A stretch of 5,673 nucleotides of DNA, taken from positions 1 to 5,673 of the forward strand of contig JAKDLC010000154.1 of NCBI GenBank assembly GCA_030453055.1. The letters run 5' to 3'. The stretch's first letter is position 1, and every line of letters begins with the position of its first letter. Made by a program: the position numbers and the translations under genes. Positions 1 through 5,095 of the stretch are shown in pieces. The stretch comes from Nitrosospira sp. (GTDB lineage Bacteria > Pseudomonadota > Gammaproteobacteria > Burkholderiales > Nitrosomonadaceae). Under the pieces are notes generated by a model. That model was not told where the DNA came from, ran no database searches, and worked only from the letters and a program-made list of their open reading frames with translations.

Positions 1-2
1 CG

Positions 3-54
3 GTGTATCAGTTTTCAATCGCTGCTGTGTGTCAGTTTACATCCGCTGGTGACA
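3..54. mobile_element. Probable insertion-sequence terminal repeats (IS21-like), element body outside window
   Basis: Two 22-bp direct repeats lie at 3-24 and 27-48. They match at 18 of 22 positions and share the core GTGT-x-TCAGTTT and the end CGCTG. The second copy runs into GGTGACA, so 30-54 is bounded by an inverted TGTCA/TGACA pair and ends in CA. Repeated short binding sites just inside a terminal CA are typical of IS21-family (IstA/IstB) ends, and this wording resembles such ends from memory. If so, the element lies to the left, its tip is near 54, and it sits only about 20 bp past the toxin stop codon. No transposase sequence is visible, so the family call is an inference. A plain short tandem repeat is the alternative. 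Confidence 0.45.
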
Positions 55-74
55 AGATACGATGGCGGCGAACA

Positions 75-356
75 TTACAAGCAAAGCTCCGCGTGCGAAC
101 CAAGCCGGACAAGGTGCAAGCTTCCCGTGCCTACCTTCCTGTAGATTAGAACCAAGTCCGGCTTAATATGGCAATCCCTATGATCCCTCCAGTTGCCGAT
201 CAACGCATGATCCCGGTAATGAGGAGGCAGCGGCAAATCGTTTGCAAGTGCGGCTATGGCTACGACAAGACTGCTCTCCAAACTCTCCCTATGGCGTCCT
301 TTTAATTCGCGCTTGTAATCGCGCTTGAATGCGCCTTGCTCTTCAATCTGGCGCAC
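75..356 (-). CDS. yafQ: YafQ-type mRNA interferase toxin (RelE/ParE superfamily)
   Basis: This 93-aa protein is the toxin of a type II toxin-antitoxin pair. Family members are ribosome-dependent endoribonucleases that cut mRNA in the A site. The E. coli YafQ catalytic set can be lined up: H50 in DHALIGNW, H63 and D67 in DCHIKPD, and H88 in GSHAEL (H87 in E. coli). The middle also has the family's LILIY-like strand (LVLIYRK, 68-74). The aromatic residue that follows the last histidine in E. coli YafQ (F91) is C92 here, one base away from Phe (TGC versus TTC). The length is normal for the family, so it looks intact. The GTG start at 356 lies inside the antitoxin gene, 14 bp before that gene ends. 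It gives the usual N-terminus MRQIE..FKRDYKRE and has no well-placed Shine-Dalgarno of its own, which suggests translational coupling. A probable IS end lies 20 bp beyond the stop. The family call is firm; full activity is not certain. Confidence 0.92.
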   Translation of the reverse strand: MRQIEEQGAFKRDYKRELKGRHRESLESSLVVAIAALANDLPLPPHYRDHALIGNWRDHRDCHIKPDLVLIYRKVGTGSLHLVRLGSHAELCL

Positions 357-615
357 TGAGATGTGCCATAAATTCCTCTACGGTAGCGAACGAAGGGTTA
401 TCCCCAGGCTTCGCATTGCGTGACTCCAGCATTGCCGCTTGGGTAATTGGTCCGGGGATTAAAGGATCAAACGGCAGCGCACGCTCACGCGCTACCTTAA
501 TCAGCAGCAGACGCACCGCGTCGGACACCGTAAGACCAATCTCTGCCAGAACGGCAGCAGCTTCATCCTTCACTTCTTTTCTCACTCGGGCTTGCACGAG
601 GGCGTTTGCGGCCAT
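343..615 (-). CDS. dinJ: RelB/DinJ-family antitoxin
   Basis: This 90-aa protein is the antitoxin partner of the YafQ-type toxin that overlaps its 3' end. Residues 5-42 form a ribbon-helix-helix: a strand (ALVQARVRKEVK), a helix (KDEAAAVLAEIGL), then the TVSDAVRLLLIKVA helix, the hallmark of RelB/DinJ proteins. It should dimerise and bind the operator. The C-terminal half (about 46-90, with the LPFDPLIP and NPSFATVEEFMAHL segments) is the part that in this family wraps and inhibits the toxin. The ATG at 615 is supported by a strong AGGAGG (complement of 621-626) five bases upstream. Antitoxin-first order with a short overlap is standard and implies co-transcription, with the complex repressing its own promoter. 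Nothing looks degraded. Confidence 0.93.
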   Translation of the reverse strand: MAANALVQARVRKEVKDEAAAVLAEIGLTVSDAVRLLLIKVARERALPFDPLIPGPITQAAMLESRNAKPGDNPSFATVEEFMAHLSAPD

Positions 616-639
616 GGATACCTCCTAATGTGTGAAGTA

Positions 640-649
640 CATTGTAATG
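640..649. promoter_or_regulatory. Short palindrome over the -10, possible antitoxin operator
   Basis: CATT-GT-AATG is a perfect 4-bp-arm inverted repeat covering the proposed -10 hexamer of the toxin-antitoxin promoter. Ribbon-helix-helix antitoxins bind short palindromes in just this position. The arms are short enough to occur by chance, so location is the main support. Confidence 0.3.
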
Positions 650-669
650 CGCAGGGAGCATCCAAGCAA
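641..669 (-). promoter_or_regulatory. Candidate sigma70 promoter of the toxin-antitoxin operon
   Basis: Read on the minus strand, TACAAT (646-641) matches five of six -10 positions. TTGCTT (669-664) stands 17 bp upstream and matches only three of six -35 positions. Transcription would start near 634, leaving a leader of about 20 bases with the AGGAGG ribosome site. The -10 lies inside a short palindrome (640-649), a natural place for autorepression. The -35 is weak, so this rests on spacing and position. Confidence 0.45.
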
Positions 670-712
670 CCGGCTCTAAGTCCCGTCCCGGTTTTGCATG
701 CTCTCACGTCCG

Positions 713-1114
713 TCAGGGCTGTACATAGCCCTTAGCCAGAATCTGCAAATCGAACTTCCGCGGATCTCTGCTGAAGAAAAACCCCGCCCTCCGCTGAGAG
801 CCCGAGGGAACGTAACCCATCGTGATCGTGCTGGTTTCCACCGTCGCGGTTCCTTCTCTGAGCATGGCCTCGACCACTAATCCCGCGGCCACCGATCCTC
901 CGCGATTCGTTACCCGAATCTGGACGAGGTAACCGCGCCCGTTCGGCACGACGCCATCCGTCTCGATCACCAACTCCGGCGGAGAATCTCCGGCGAATCC
1001 CTGGTAGAGCATAAACCCCGCGGAACCGATGGTGAGCACAAGCCCGACGGCCGCAAATATCCACGACCACCCGGGAATGTCGCCCGTTTTCTTGTGCCTG
1101 CTCCGGTTGACCAT
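713..1114 (-). CDS. TIGR02588-family protein, membrane-anchored, function unknown
   Basis: This 133-aa protein has a basic N-terminus (MVNRSRHKK), one hydrophobic segment at about 16-39 (WSWIFAAVGLVLTIGSAGFM) and then about 90 residues outside the membrane. The tail is strand-rich and Ig-like: PPELVIE, YLVQIRVTNRGG, AAGLVVEAML, TITMGYVPSGS, GFFFSRDP and LQILAKGYVQP. The VTNRGG turn is typical of beta-sandwich domains of the CARDB/FxLYD sort. I recognise it as TIGR02588, a family of unknown function described as the invariable partner of TIGR02587, the gene just upstream. The 14-bp gap between the two genes implies one mRNA and probably one membrane complex. The ATG at 1114 has a weak GGAG about 7-8 bases upstream. 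No catalytic motif is visible, so a binding or accessory role outside the cytoplasmic membrane is an inference. Confidence 0.85.
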   Translation of the reverse strand: MVNRSRHKKTGDIPGWSWIFAAVGLVLTIGSAGFMLYQGFAGDSPPELVIETDGVVPNGRGYLVQIRVTNRGGSVAAGLVVEAMLREGTATVETSTITMGYVPSGSQRRAGFFFSRDPRKFDLQILAKGYVQP

Positions 1115-1128
1115 GCGTCTGTCTCCGG

Positions 1129-1995
1129 TCAGAGGAGCAGCCGCGCCGCGCCTGCTCCCAGCGCGGCGGGAAACCCCAGCACGACCGTTGCCTGGACGAC
1201 CTGCGCCGCCTCTAATCCGCCTGCGCGGCCGAAAATCCAGAGCATGAAGACGCTGATAAGCAATGCAATGCCGTAACCGGCGACAGTAAAACGAAGAAAC
1301 ACGGGCCAGAATGAAATGGCTTTCGGTGGGACGGCGGTTTTTCCCTGGGCGACGACGGCGTGGACGAAACCGTGCATCACTGCCAGCGAGAATACCAGGA
1401 GCACGACAACGTGCCCCGCTGTCATCTTGTACGAAATCAACATCATCTCTTCTGTCGCCGCAACGCTGGCAGAGAGGTAGAGCGCCCCCGCCCCCATGAG
1501 AAACAATCCTCCCCCGTAGCGCGCGCTGCGCCTTTTTTCGTCCTCCCGCTCGCGCTCGCCGTATTGGCTGCGAGCCAGAGCCGCGCCTATGCTGGCGGGT
1601 ACGGCCTGGACCGCGATCTTACCGATGATCTCGTTCGCGGACATTCCCGGCCCGATAATCGCGAAAAGCAATAGCAGCAGCGCGGCGGCGGCAAACCCGA
1701 CCGCGTAGGCGGCGAAGGCATCCAGGATATCGCTCAAAGGTTGAGAGCCGGGCTCAAATCCAACATAGCGCGAAAGCCCGATCAGCAGGGGGATATTCAG
1801 GGCGATAAAGAGCGCTAAACGGAAGGGGTCCATGTAAAATCCCAGCCACCACATCTCCATGGTCATGAGCATGGGGAAGGAAAAGACAACAGCCCCTCCG
1901 AAAGCATGTGTCAATCCCTGCGCGAACCGCCGGTTCGCCTCGTCCGTCGATTCAGCAGAAGCGGGATCTTGAACGGTTGGTCTGTTTTCTCTCAT
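1129..1995 (-). CDS. TIGR02587-family (DUF2391) integral membrane protein, function unknown
   Basis: This 288-aa multi-span membrane protein has a hydrophilic N-terminus of about 25 residues. Hydrophobic segments lie near 30-50, 57-78, 93-115, 160-180, 193-215, 231-255 and 264-285, with a weaker amphipathic one at 123-141, so seven or eight spans. A highly charged loop at 145-158 (YGEREREDEKRR) probably faces the cytoplasm. Features that may matter are E47 in TMEMWWLGFYMDP, the TEEMM stretch at 181-185 at a span edge, and two histidines in MHGFVHAVV (208-212). I recognise it as TIGR02587, a family of unknown function found in a two-gene operon with TIGR02588, which follows here after 14 bp. 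The ATG at 1995 is the first in frame and has only a weak AAAGG upstream. The gene runs divergently from nrdA. Transporter, channel or sensor roles cannot be separated from the sequence. Confidence 0.88.
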   Translation of the reverse strand: MRENRPTVQDPASAESTDEANRRFAQGLTHAFGGAVVFSFPMLMTMEMWWLGFYMDPFRLALFIALNIPLLIGLSRYVGFEPGSQPLSDILDAFAAYAVGFAAAALLLLLFAIIGPGMSANEIIGKIAVQAVPASIGAALARSQYGEREREDEKRRSARYGGGLFLMGAGALYLSASVAATEEMMLISYKMTAGHVVVLLVFSLAVMHGFVHAVVAQGKTAVPPKAISFWPVFLRFTVAGYGIALLISVFMLWIFGRAGGLEAAQVVQATVVLGFPAALGAGAARLLL

Positions 1996-2060
1996 AGAGC
2001 AGGCCTTTTAATCATCAAGCGGCAAACGCGATTATGCTACAAATAGTTCCATCAAAAAAA

Positions 2061-2078
2061 TTTTGACACACGTCAAAA
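2061..2078. promoter_or_regulatory. Perfect FNR/FixK/CRP-type palindrome in the divergent region
   Basis: TTTTGAC-ACAC-GTCAAAA has 7-bp arms that match exactly around a 4-bp centre. The inner core TTGAC-N4-GTCAA has the arrangement of CRP/FNR-superfamily boxes (FNR and FixK consensus TTGAT-N4-ATCAA, with related regulators accepting TTGAC). It is centred at 2069.5. That is about -71 from the second proposed nrdA start and roughly -45 from an AT-rich CATAAT (complement of 2031-2036), a possible -10 of the membrane-protein operon. It also contains the TTGACA of the first nrdA promoter candidate. The palindrome is certain; which regulator reads it and which gene it controls are inferred. Confidence 0.55.
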
Positions 2079-2091
2079 AATATAGCACTAT
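2063..2091 (+). promoter_or_regulatory. nrdAB promoter candidate 1
   Basis: A perfect -35 TTGACA (2063-2068) is followed after 17 bp by CACTAT (2086-2091), which matches three of six -10 positions including the key A2 and T6. Transcription would start near 2098, so both NrdR boxes would lie in the first 50 transcribed bases. The -35 is embedded in the 2061-2078 palindrome, so a protein bound there would block this promoter. It competes with candidate 2. Confidence 0.4.
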
Positions 2092-2099
2092 GACACGAT

Positions 2100-2115
2100 G
2101 CACTAGTAATAGTGA
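2100..2115. promoter_or_regulatory. NrdR box 1
   Basis: GCACTAGTAATAGTGA has exact CACTA/TAGTG arms around a 4-bp centre. It resembles the NrdR operator (consensus near ACACTATATATAGTGT), with the outermost base pair mismatched. NrdR is the Zn-ribbon/ATP-cone repressor that senses dATP/ATP and shuts ribonucleotide reductase genes. It lies 32 bp centre to centre from box 2, the three-turn spacing usual for NrdR pairs. Confidence 0.85.
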
Positions 2116-2132
2116 ATTATTCTTGCTATTAA
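2104..2132 (+). promoter_or_regulatory. nrdAB promoter candidate 2 (extended -10) between the NrdR boxes
   Basis: TGC-TATTAA (2124-2132) reads as an extended -10, with four of six hexamer positions plus the upstream TG. The -35 slot 17 bp upstream is TAGTAA (2104-2109), a three-of-six match. Transcription would start near 2139-2141 inside NrdR box 2, while box 1 covers the -35. NrdR bound at both boxes would then occlude polymerase, which fits known NrdR repression better than candidate 1. The hexamers are only moderate. Confidence 0.35.
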
Positions 2133-2147
2133 CACTAGATGTAGTGT
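2132..2147. promoter_or_regulatory. NrdR box 2
   Basis: ACACTAGATGTAGTGT is a near-consensus NrdR operator. With one more base on each side (2131-2148) the arms AACACTA/TAGTGTT pair perfectly over 7 bp around a GATG centre. A 16-bp spacer separates it from box 1, putting both on the same DNA face for cooperative binding of NrdR. It ends 52 bp before the nrdA start codon. Confidence 0.92.
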
Positions 2148-2199
2148 TCAGGATCGTTACAGCAGGGATAGGTTCTCGTATTGAATAGGAGAGTTCGAT

Positions 2200-5061
2200 A
2201 TGCAGCTTGCAACCGATCATACAAACCGCCCGGCGGTATCCGAGTACGATTTTTCTGCAACCGCTTCCTCGCAGGATTCACGGTATTCACAATATAAAAT
2301 CATCCGCCGCAATGGCTCCGTAGCCGCGTTCGAGCCGAACAAGATATCCATTGCCATGACGAAAGCATTTATCGCCGTCAATGGCGGTCAAGGTGTGGCT
2401 TCCGCCCGAGTGCGCGAAGTGGTGGCGAGACTGACAGATGATGTGGTGAATGCGTTGATTCGCCGCCAACCTGCAGGCGGGACTTTTCATATCGAGGATA
2501 TCCAGGATCAGGTAGAACTGGCATTGATGCGCTCCGGAGAGCACGATGCGGCGCGCTCTTACGTGCTCTACCGCGAGGACCGCGCACGCAAGCGGGCAAA
2601 ACAGAAGGAAATGGCGGTGGTGGAAGCGCCGGCCAGCATTCTGAATGTGGTGGAAAATGGCCGCAAGATGCCGCTCGACACGGCGCGGCTGCTGGCGCTG
2701 ATCGAATCTTCCTGCGCGGGTTTGGGCGAGGTGGTGAACGCCACGCTGATACTTAAGGCCACGTTGAAAGATCTGTACGACGGGGTGCCGATGGATGAAG
2801 TGAGAAAATCGGTGATTTTATCGGCGCGCGGGCTAATAGAAAAAGAGCCCGCCTACAGTTACGTCACCGCGCGGCTGTTGTTGCATACCATTCGTTTCGA
2901 GGTGCTGGGCGAAGAAATCCTGCAGCAGGCGATGACGGATCGCTACGCGGATTATTTTCCCGATTTTATCAAGCGCGGTATCGATGCCGAGTTGCTGGAT
3001 GAGCGTCTGGCGCAGTTCGATTTGCCGCGCTTGGCTAAAACACTGGATGCTACGCGTGACCTCAAGTTTGGCTATCTCGGTTTGCAAACCCTGTATGACC
3101 GTTATTTTTTGCATGTGCAGGATCGGCGCATCGAGTTGCCGCAGGCATTCTTCATGCGAGTGGCGATGGGGCTTGCGTTGAATGAAATTGACCGCGAGGA
3201 GCGCGCCATCGAGTTCTACCACGTGCTGTCGAATTTCGATTTCATGAGCTCTACGCCAACCCTGTTTAATTCGGGGACCCGTCGTCCGCAGTTGTCTTCA
3301 TGCTACCTCACCACGGTGGCCGATAACCTCGACGGCATTTACGAGGCAATCAAGGAAAACGCCCTGCTCGCCAAGTATGCCGGGGGGTTGGGCAATGACT
3401 GGACGCCGGTACGGGCAATGGGCTCGCACATAAAGGGCACCAACGGTAAATCGCAAGGCGTGGTGCCGTTTCTCAAGGTGGTATCCGACACCGCGGTGGC
3501 GGTGAATCAGGGCGGCAAGCGCAAAGGCGCGGTTTGTTCCTATCTGGAATCATGGCATCTGGATATCGAGGAATTCCTGGATTTACGCAAGAACACCGGC
3601 GATGACCGTCGCCGAACCCATGACATGAATACCGCCAACTGGGTTCCGGATCTGTTCATGAAACGGGTAATGGAGGGAGGTGAATGGACGCTTTTTTCAC
3701 CCTCCGACGCGCCCGACCTGCATGAAAAGTTTGGCAGACAGTTTGAGCAGGCCTATCTTGCCTACGAGGAAAAGGCCGCGCGCGGCGAACTGGCGCTGTA
3801 CAAGAAAATTCCCGCGCAACAATTATGGCGCAAGATGCTCAGCATGCTGTTCGAAACCGGACACCCGTGGATTACTTTCAAGGACCCGTGCAATATCCGC
3901 TCGCCGCAAAACCACGTCGGAGTAGTGCATAGCTCTAATCTCTGTACCGAGATAACCCTGAATACCAATGATCATGAAATCGCCGTGTGCAATCTGGGTT
4001 CGGTCAATCTGGCGGCGCACATCATCGATGGCGAGCTCGATGCCGACAAGCTCAAGCGTACCGTCAGCACCGCCATGCGCATGCTGGACAACGTAGTTGA
4101 CATCAATTTCTACGCCGTGGCCAAGGCGCGCAATTCGAATCTCAAGCATCGTCCGGTGGGGCTGGGTATCATGGGCTTCCAGGATTGCCTGCATATGCTG
4201 CGCATTCCCTACGCTTCAAAAGAGGCGGTGGAATTTGCCGATCATGCAATGGAGGCGGTCGCCTACCACGCCTATTGGTCTTCCACCGAGATGGCCGAAG
4301 AGCGCGGCCGCTATGCGTCCTATCGCGGCAGCCTGTGGGATCGGGGGGTTCTCCCTCAAGACACCCTCGATTTGTTGCGCGAGGAACGCGGAGGTTATGT
4401 CGAAGTGGACATGTCCGCCACGCTGGATTGGGATGCGTTGCGCGAACGCATAAAAAAGCATGGCATGCGTAATTCCAACTGTCTGGCGATTGCCCCAACG
4501 GCGACCATTTCCAATATCATCGGTGTATCCGCCAGCATCGAACCGGCCTTCAAGAATCTTTACGTCAAATCCAATTTATCGGGAGAATTCACCATGGCCA
4601 ATGAATTCCTGGTAAACGACCTGAAAAAACTCGGACTCTGGGATGAAGTCATGATTTCCGATCTCAAGTATTTCGACGGCGCCTTGGGGAAGATAGACCG
4701 GGTGCCAGCCGACATTCGCGGACTTTACACCACCGCCTTCGAGATCGATCCACAGTGGTTGATCGAGGCGGCGGCGCGGCGGCAAAAATGGATCGACCAG
4801 GCGCAATCGCTCAACATCTATATGGCGGGTGTTTCCGGCAAAAAACTGGATGAGACCTATAAGCTGGCTTGGTTACGGGGTCTGAAAACCACTTATTACC
4901 TACGTTCGCTGGGCGCGACTTCGGCGGAAAAATCCACGGTCGCGGCAGGCGCCCTGAACGCGGTACCCGCGGAAGGCGACATGATCGCAATGAGCGCGGC
5001 ATCGATGATTGACTTGAAACATTGTTCGATCGATGATCCCGAATGCGAGGCTTGTCAATAA
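2200..5061 (+). CDS. nrdA: Class Ia ribonucleoside-diphosphate reductase, alpha (large) subunit
   Basis: This 953-aa catalytic subunit makes dNDPs from NDPs in the cytoplasm with NrdB. An N-terminal ATP-cone (about 32-132, starting YKIIRRNGSVAAFEPNKI) is the overall activity switch sensing ATP/dATP. A second, degenerate cone-like stretch follows (about 145-230). The 10-stranded barrel holds the redox cysteine C368 (SSC), the thiyl-radical C582 with E584 in NLCTEI, the second redox cysteine C597 (IAVCNLG), the radical-path tyrosines Y899-Y900 (LKTTYY) and the phosphate-binding region MRNSN..APTATIS (756-771). The tail ends DPECEACQ, with C949 and C952 as the shuttle pair that reduces the active site. 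The length matches the long double-cone NrdA type (P. aeruginosa NrdA is similar), longer than E. coli NrdA at 761 aa. The ATG at 2200 follows AGGAGA (2187-2192) by 7 bases. nrdB starts 34 bp after the stop with no terminator between them. Two NrdR boxes upstream imply NrdR repression. All key residues are present. Confidence 0.98.
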   Translation: MQLATDHTNRPAVSEYDFSATASSQDSRYSQYKIIRRNGSVAAFEPNKISIAMTKAFIAVNGGQGVASARVREVVARLTDDVVNALIRRQPAGGTFHIEDIQDQVELALMRSGEHDAARSYVLYREDRARKRAKQKEMAVVEAPASILNVVENGRKMPLDTARLLALIESSCAGLGEVVNATLILKATLKDLYDGVPMDEVRKSVILSARGLIEKEPAYSYVTARLLLHTIRFEVLGEEILQQAMTDRYADYFPDFIKRGIDAELLDERLAQFDLPRLAKTLDATRDLKFGYLGLQTLYDRYFLHVQDRRIELPQAFFMRVAMGLALNEIDREERAIEFYHVLSNFDFMSSTPTLFNSGTRRPQLSSCYLTTVADNLDGIYEAIKENALLAKYAGGLGNDWTPVRAMGSHIKGTNGKSQGVVPFLKVVSDTAVAVNQGGKRKGAVCSYLESWHLDIEEFLDLRKNTGDDRRRTHDMNTANWVPDLFMKRVMEGGEWTLFSPSDAPDLHEKFGRQFEQAYLAYEEKAARGELALYKKIPAQQLWRKMLSMLFETGHPWITFKDPCNIRSPQNHVGVVHSSNLCTEITLNTNDHEIAVCNLGSVNLAAHIIDGELDADKLKRTVSTAMRMLDNVVDINFYAVAKARNSNLKHRPVGLGIMGFQDCLHMLRIPYASKEAVEFADHAMEAVAYHAYWSSTEMAEERGRYASYRGSLWDRGVLPQDTLDLLREERGGYVEVDMSATLDWDALRERIKKHGMRNSNCLAIAPTATISNIIGVSASIEPAFKNLYVKSNLSGEFTMANEFLVNDLKKLGLWDEVMISDLKYFDGALGKIDRVPADIRGLYTTAFEIDPQWLIEAAARRQKWIDQAQSLNIYMAGVSGKKLDETYKLAWLRGLKTTYYLRSLGATSAEKSTVAAGALNAVPAEGDMIAMSAASMIDLKHCSIDDPECEACQ

Positions 5062-5084
5062 TCCGCGAAAGATTGGAAAATAAA

Positions 5085-5089
5085 AGGAG
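5085..5089 (+). promoter_or_regulatory. Ribosome binding site fixing the nrdB start
   Basis: AGGAG stands 6 bases before the ATG at 5096. No comparable site precedes the later in-frame methionines M25 and M39, so this site decides in favour of the long N-terminus of NrdB. Confidence 0.8.
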
Positions 5090-5095
5090 AGGGGT

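Noticed and set aside
399..407. TTATCCCCA resembling a DnaA box
   Set aside because: It is a single eight-of-nine match inside the antitoxin coding sequence, with no cluster or AT-rich unwinding region around it.
329..628. Plus-strand 99-codon frame opposite the antitoxin
   Set aside because: It mirrors the antitoxin gene, has no family resemblance, and the AGGAGG and ribbon-helix-helix evidence favour the minus strand.
630..670. Possible LexA site upstream of the antitoxin, as reported for E. coli dinJ-yafQ
   Set aside because: I found no CTGT-N8-ACAG palindrome. A lone CTG near the -10 has no matching partner at the right distance.
668..693. Inverted repeat AACCGG-N14-CCGGTT followed by TTTT, a possible terminator between the two minus-strand units
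   Set aside because: The stem is only 6 bp with a 14-base loop, and the T-run lies on the plus-strand side, whereas the flanking genes are on the minus strand. It also overlaps the proposed -35 of the toxin-antitoxin promoter.
1360..1674. Plus-strand reading frame opposite the TIGR02587 gene
   Set aside because: It is antisense to a well-supported family gene, and its composition (Arg, Pro and Ala rich) is that of a frame shadow in GC-rich DNA.
2032..2220. A 62-codon minus-strand reading frame across the nrdA promoter region
   Set aside because: It covers the NrdR boxes and the nrdA start, has no convincing ribosome site or recognisable domain, and runs through AT-rich regulatory DNA.
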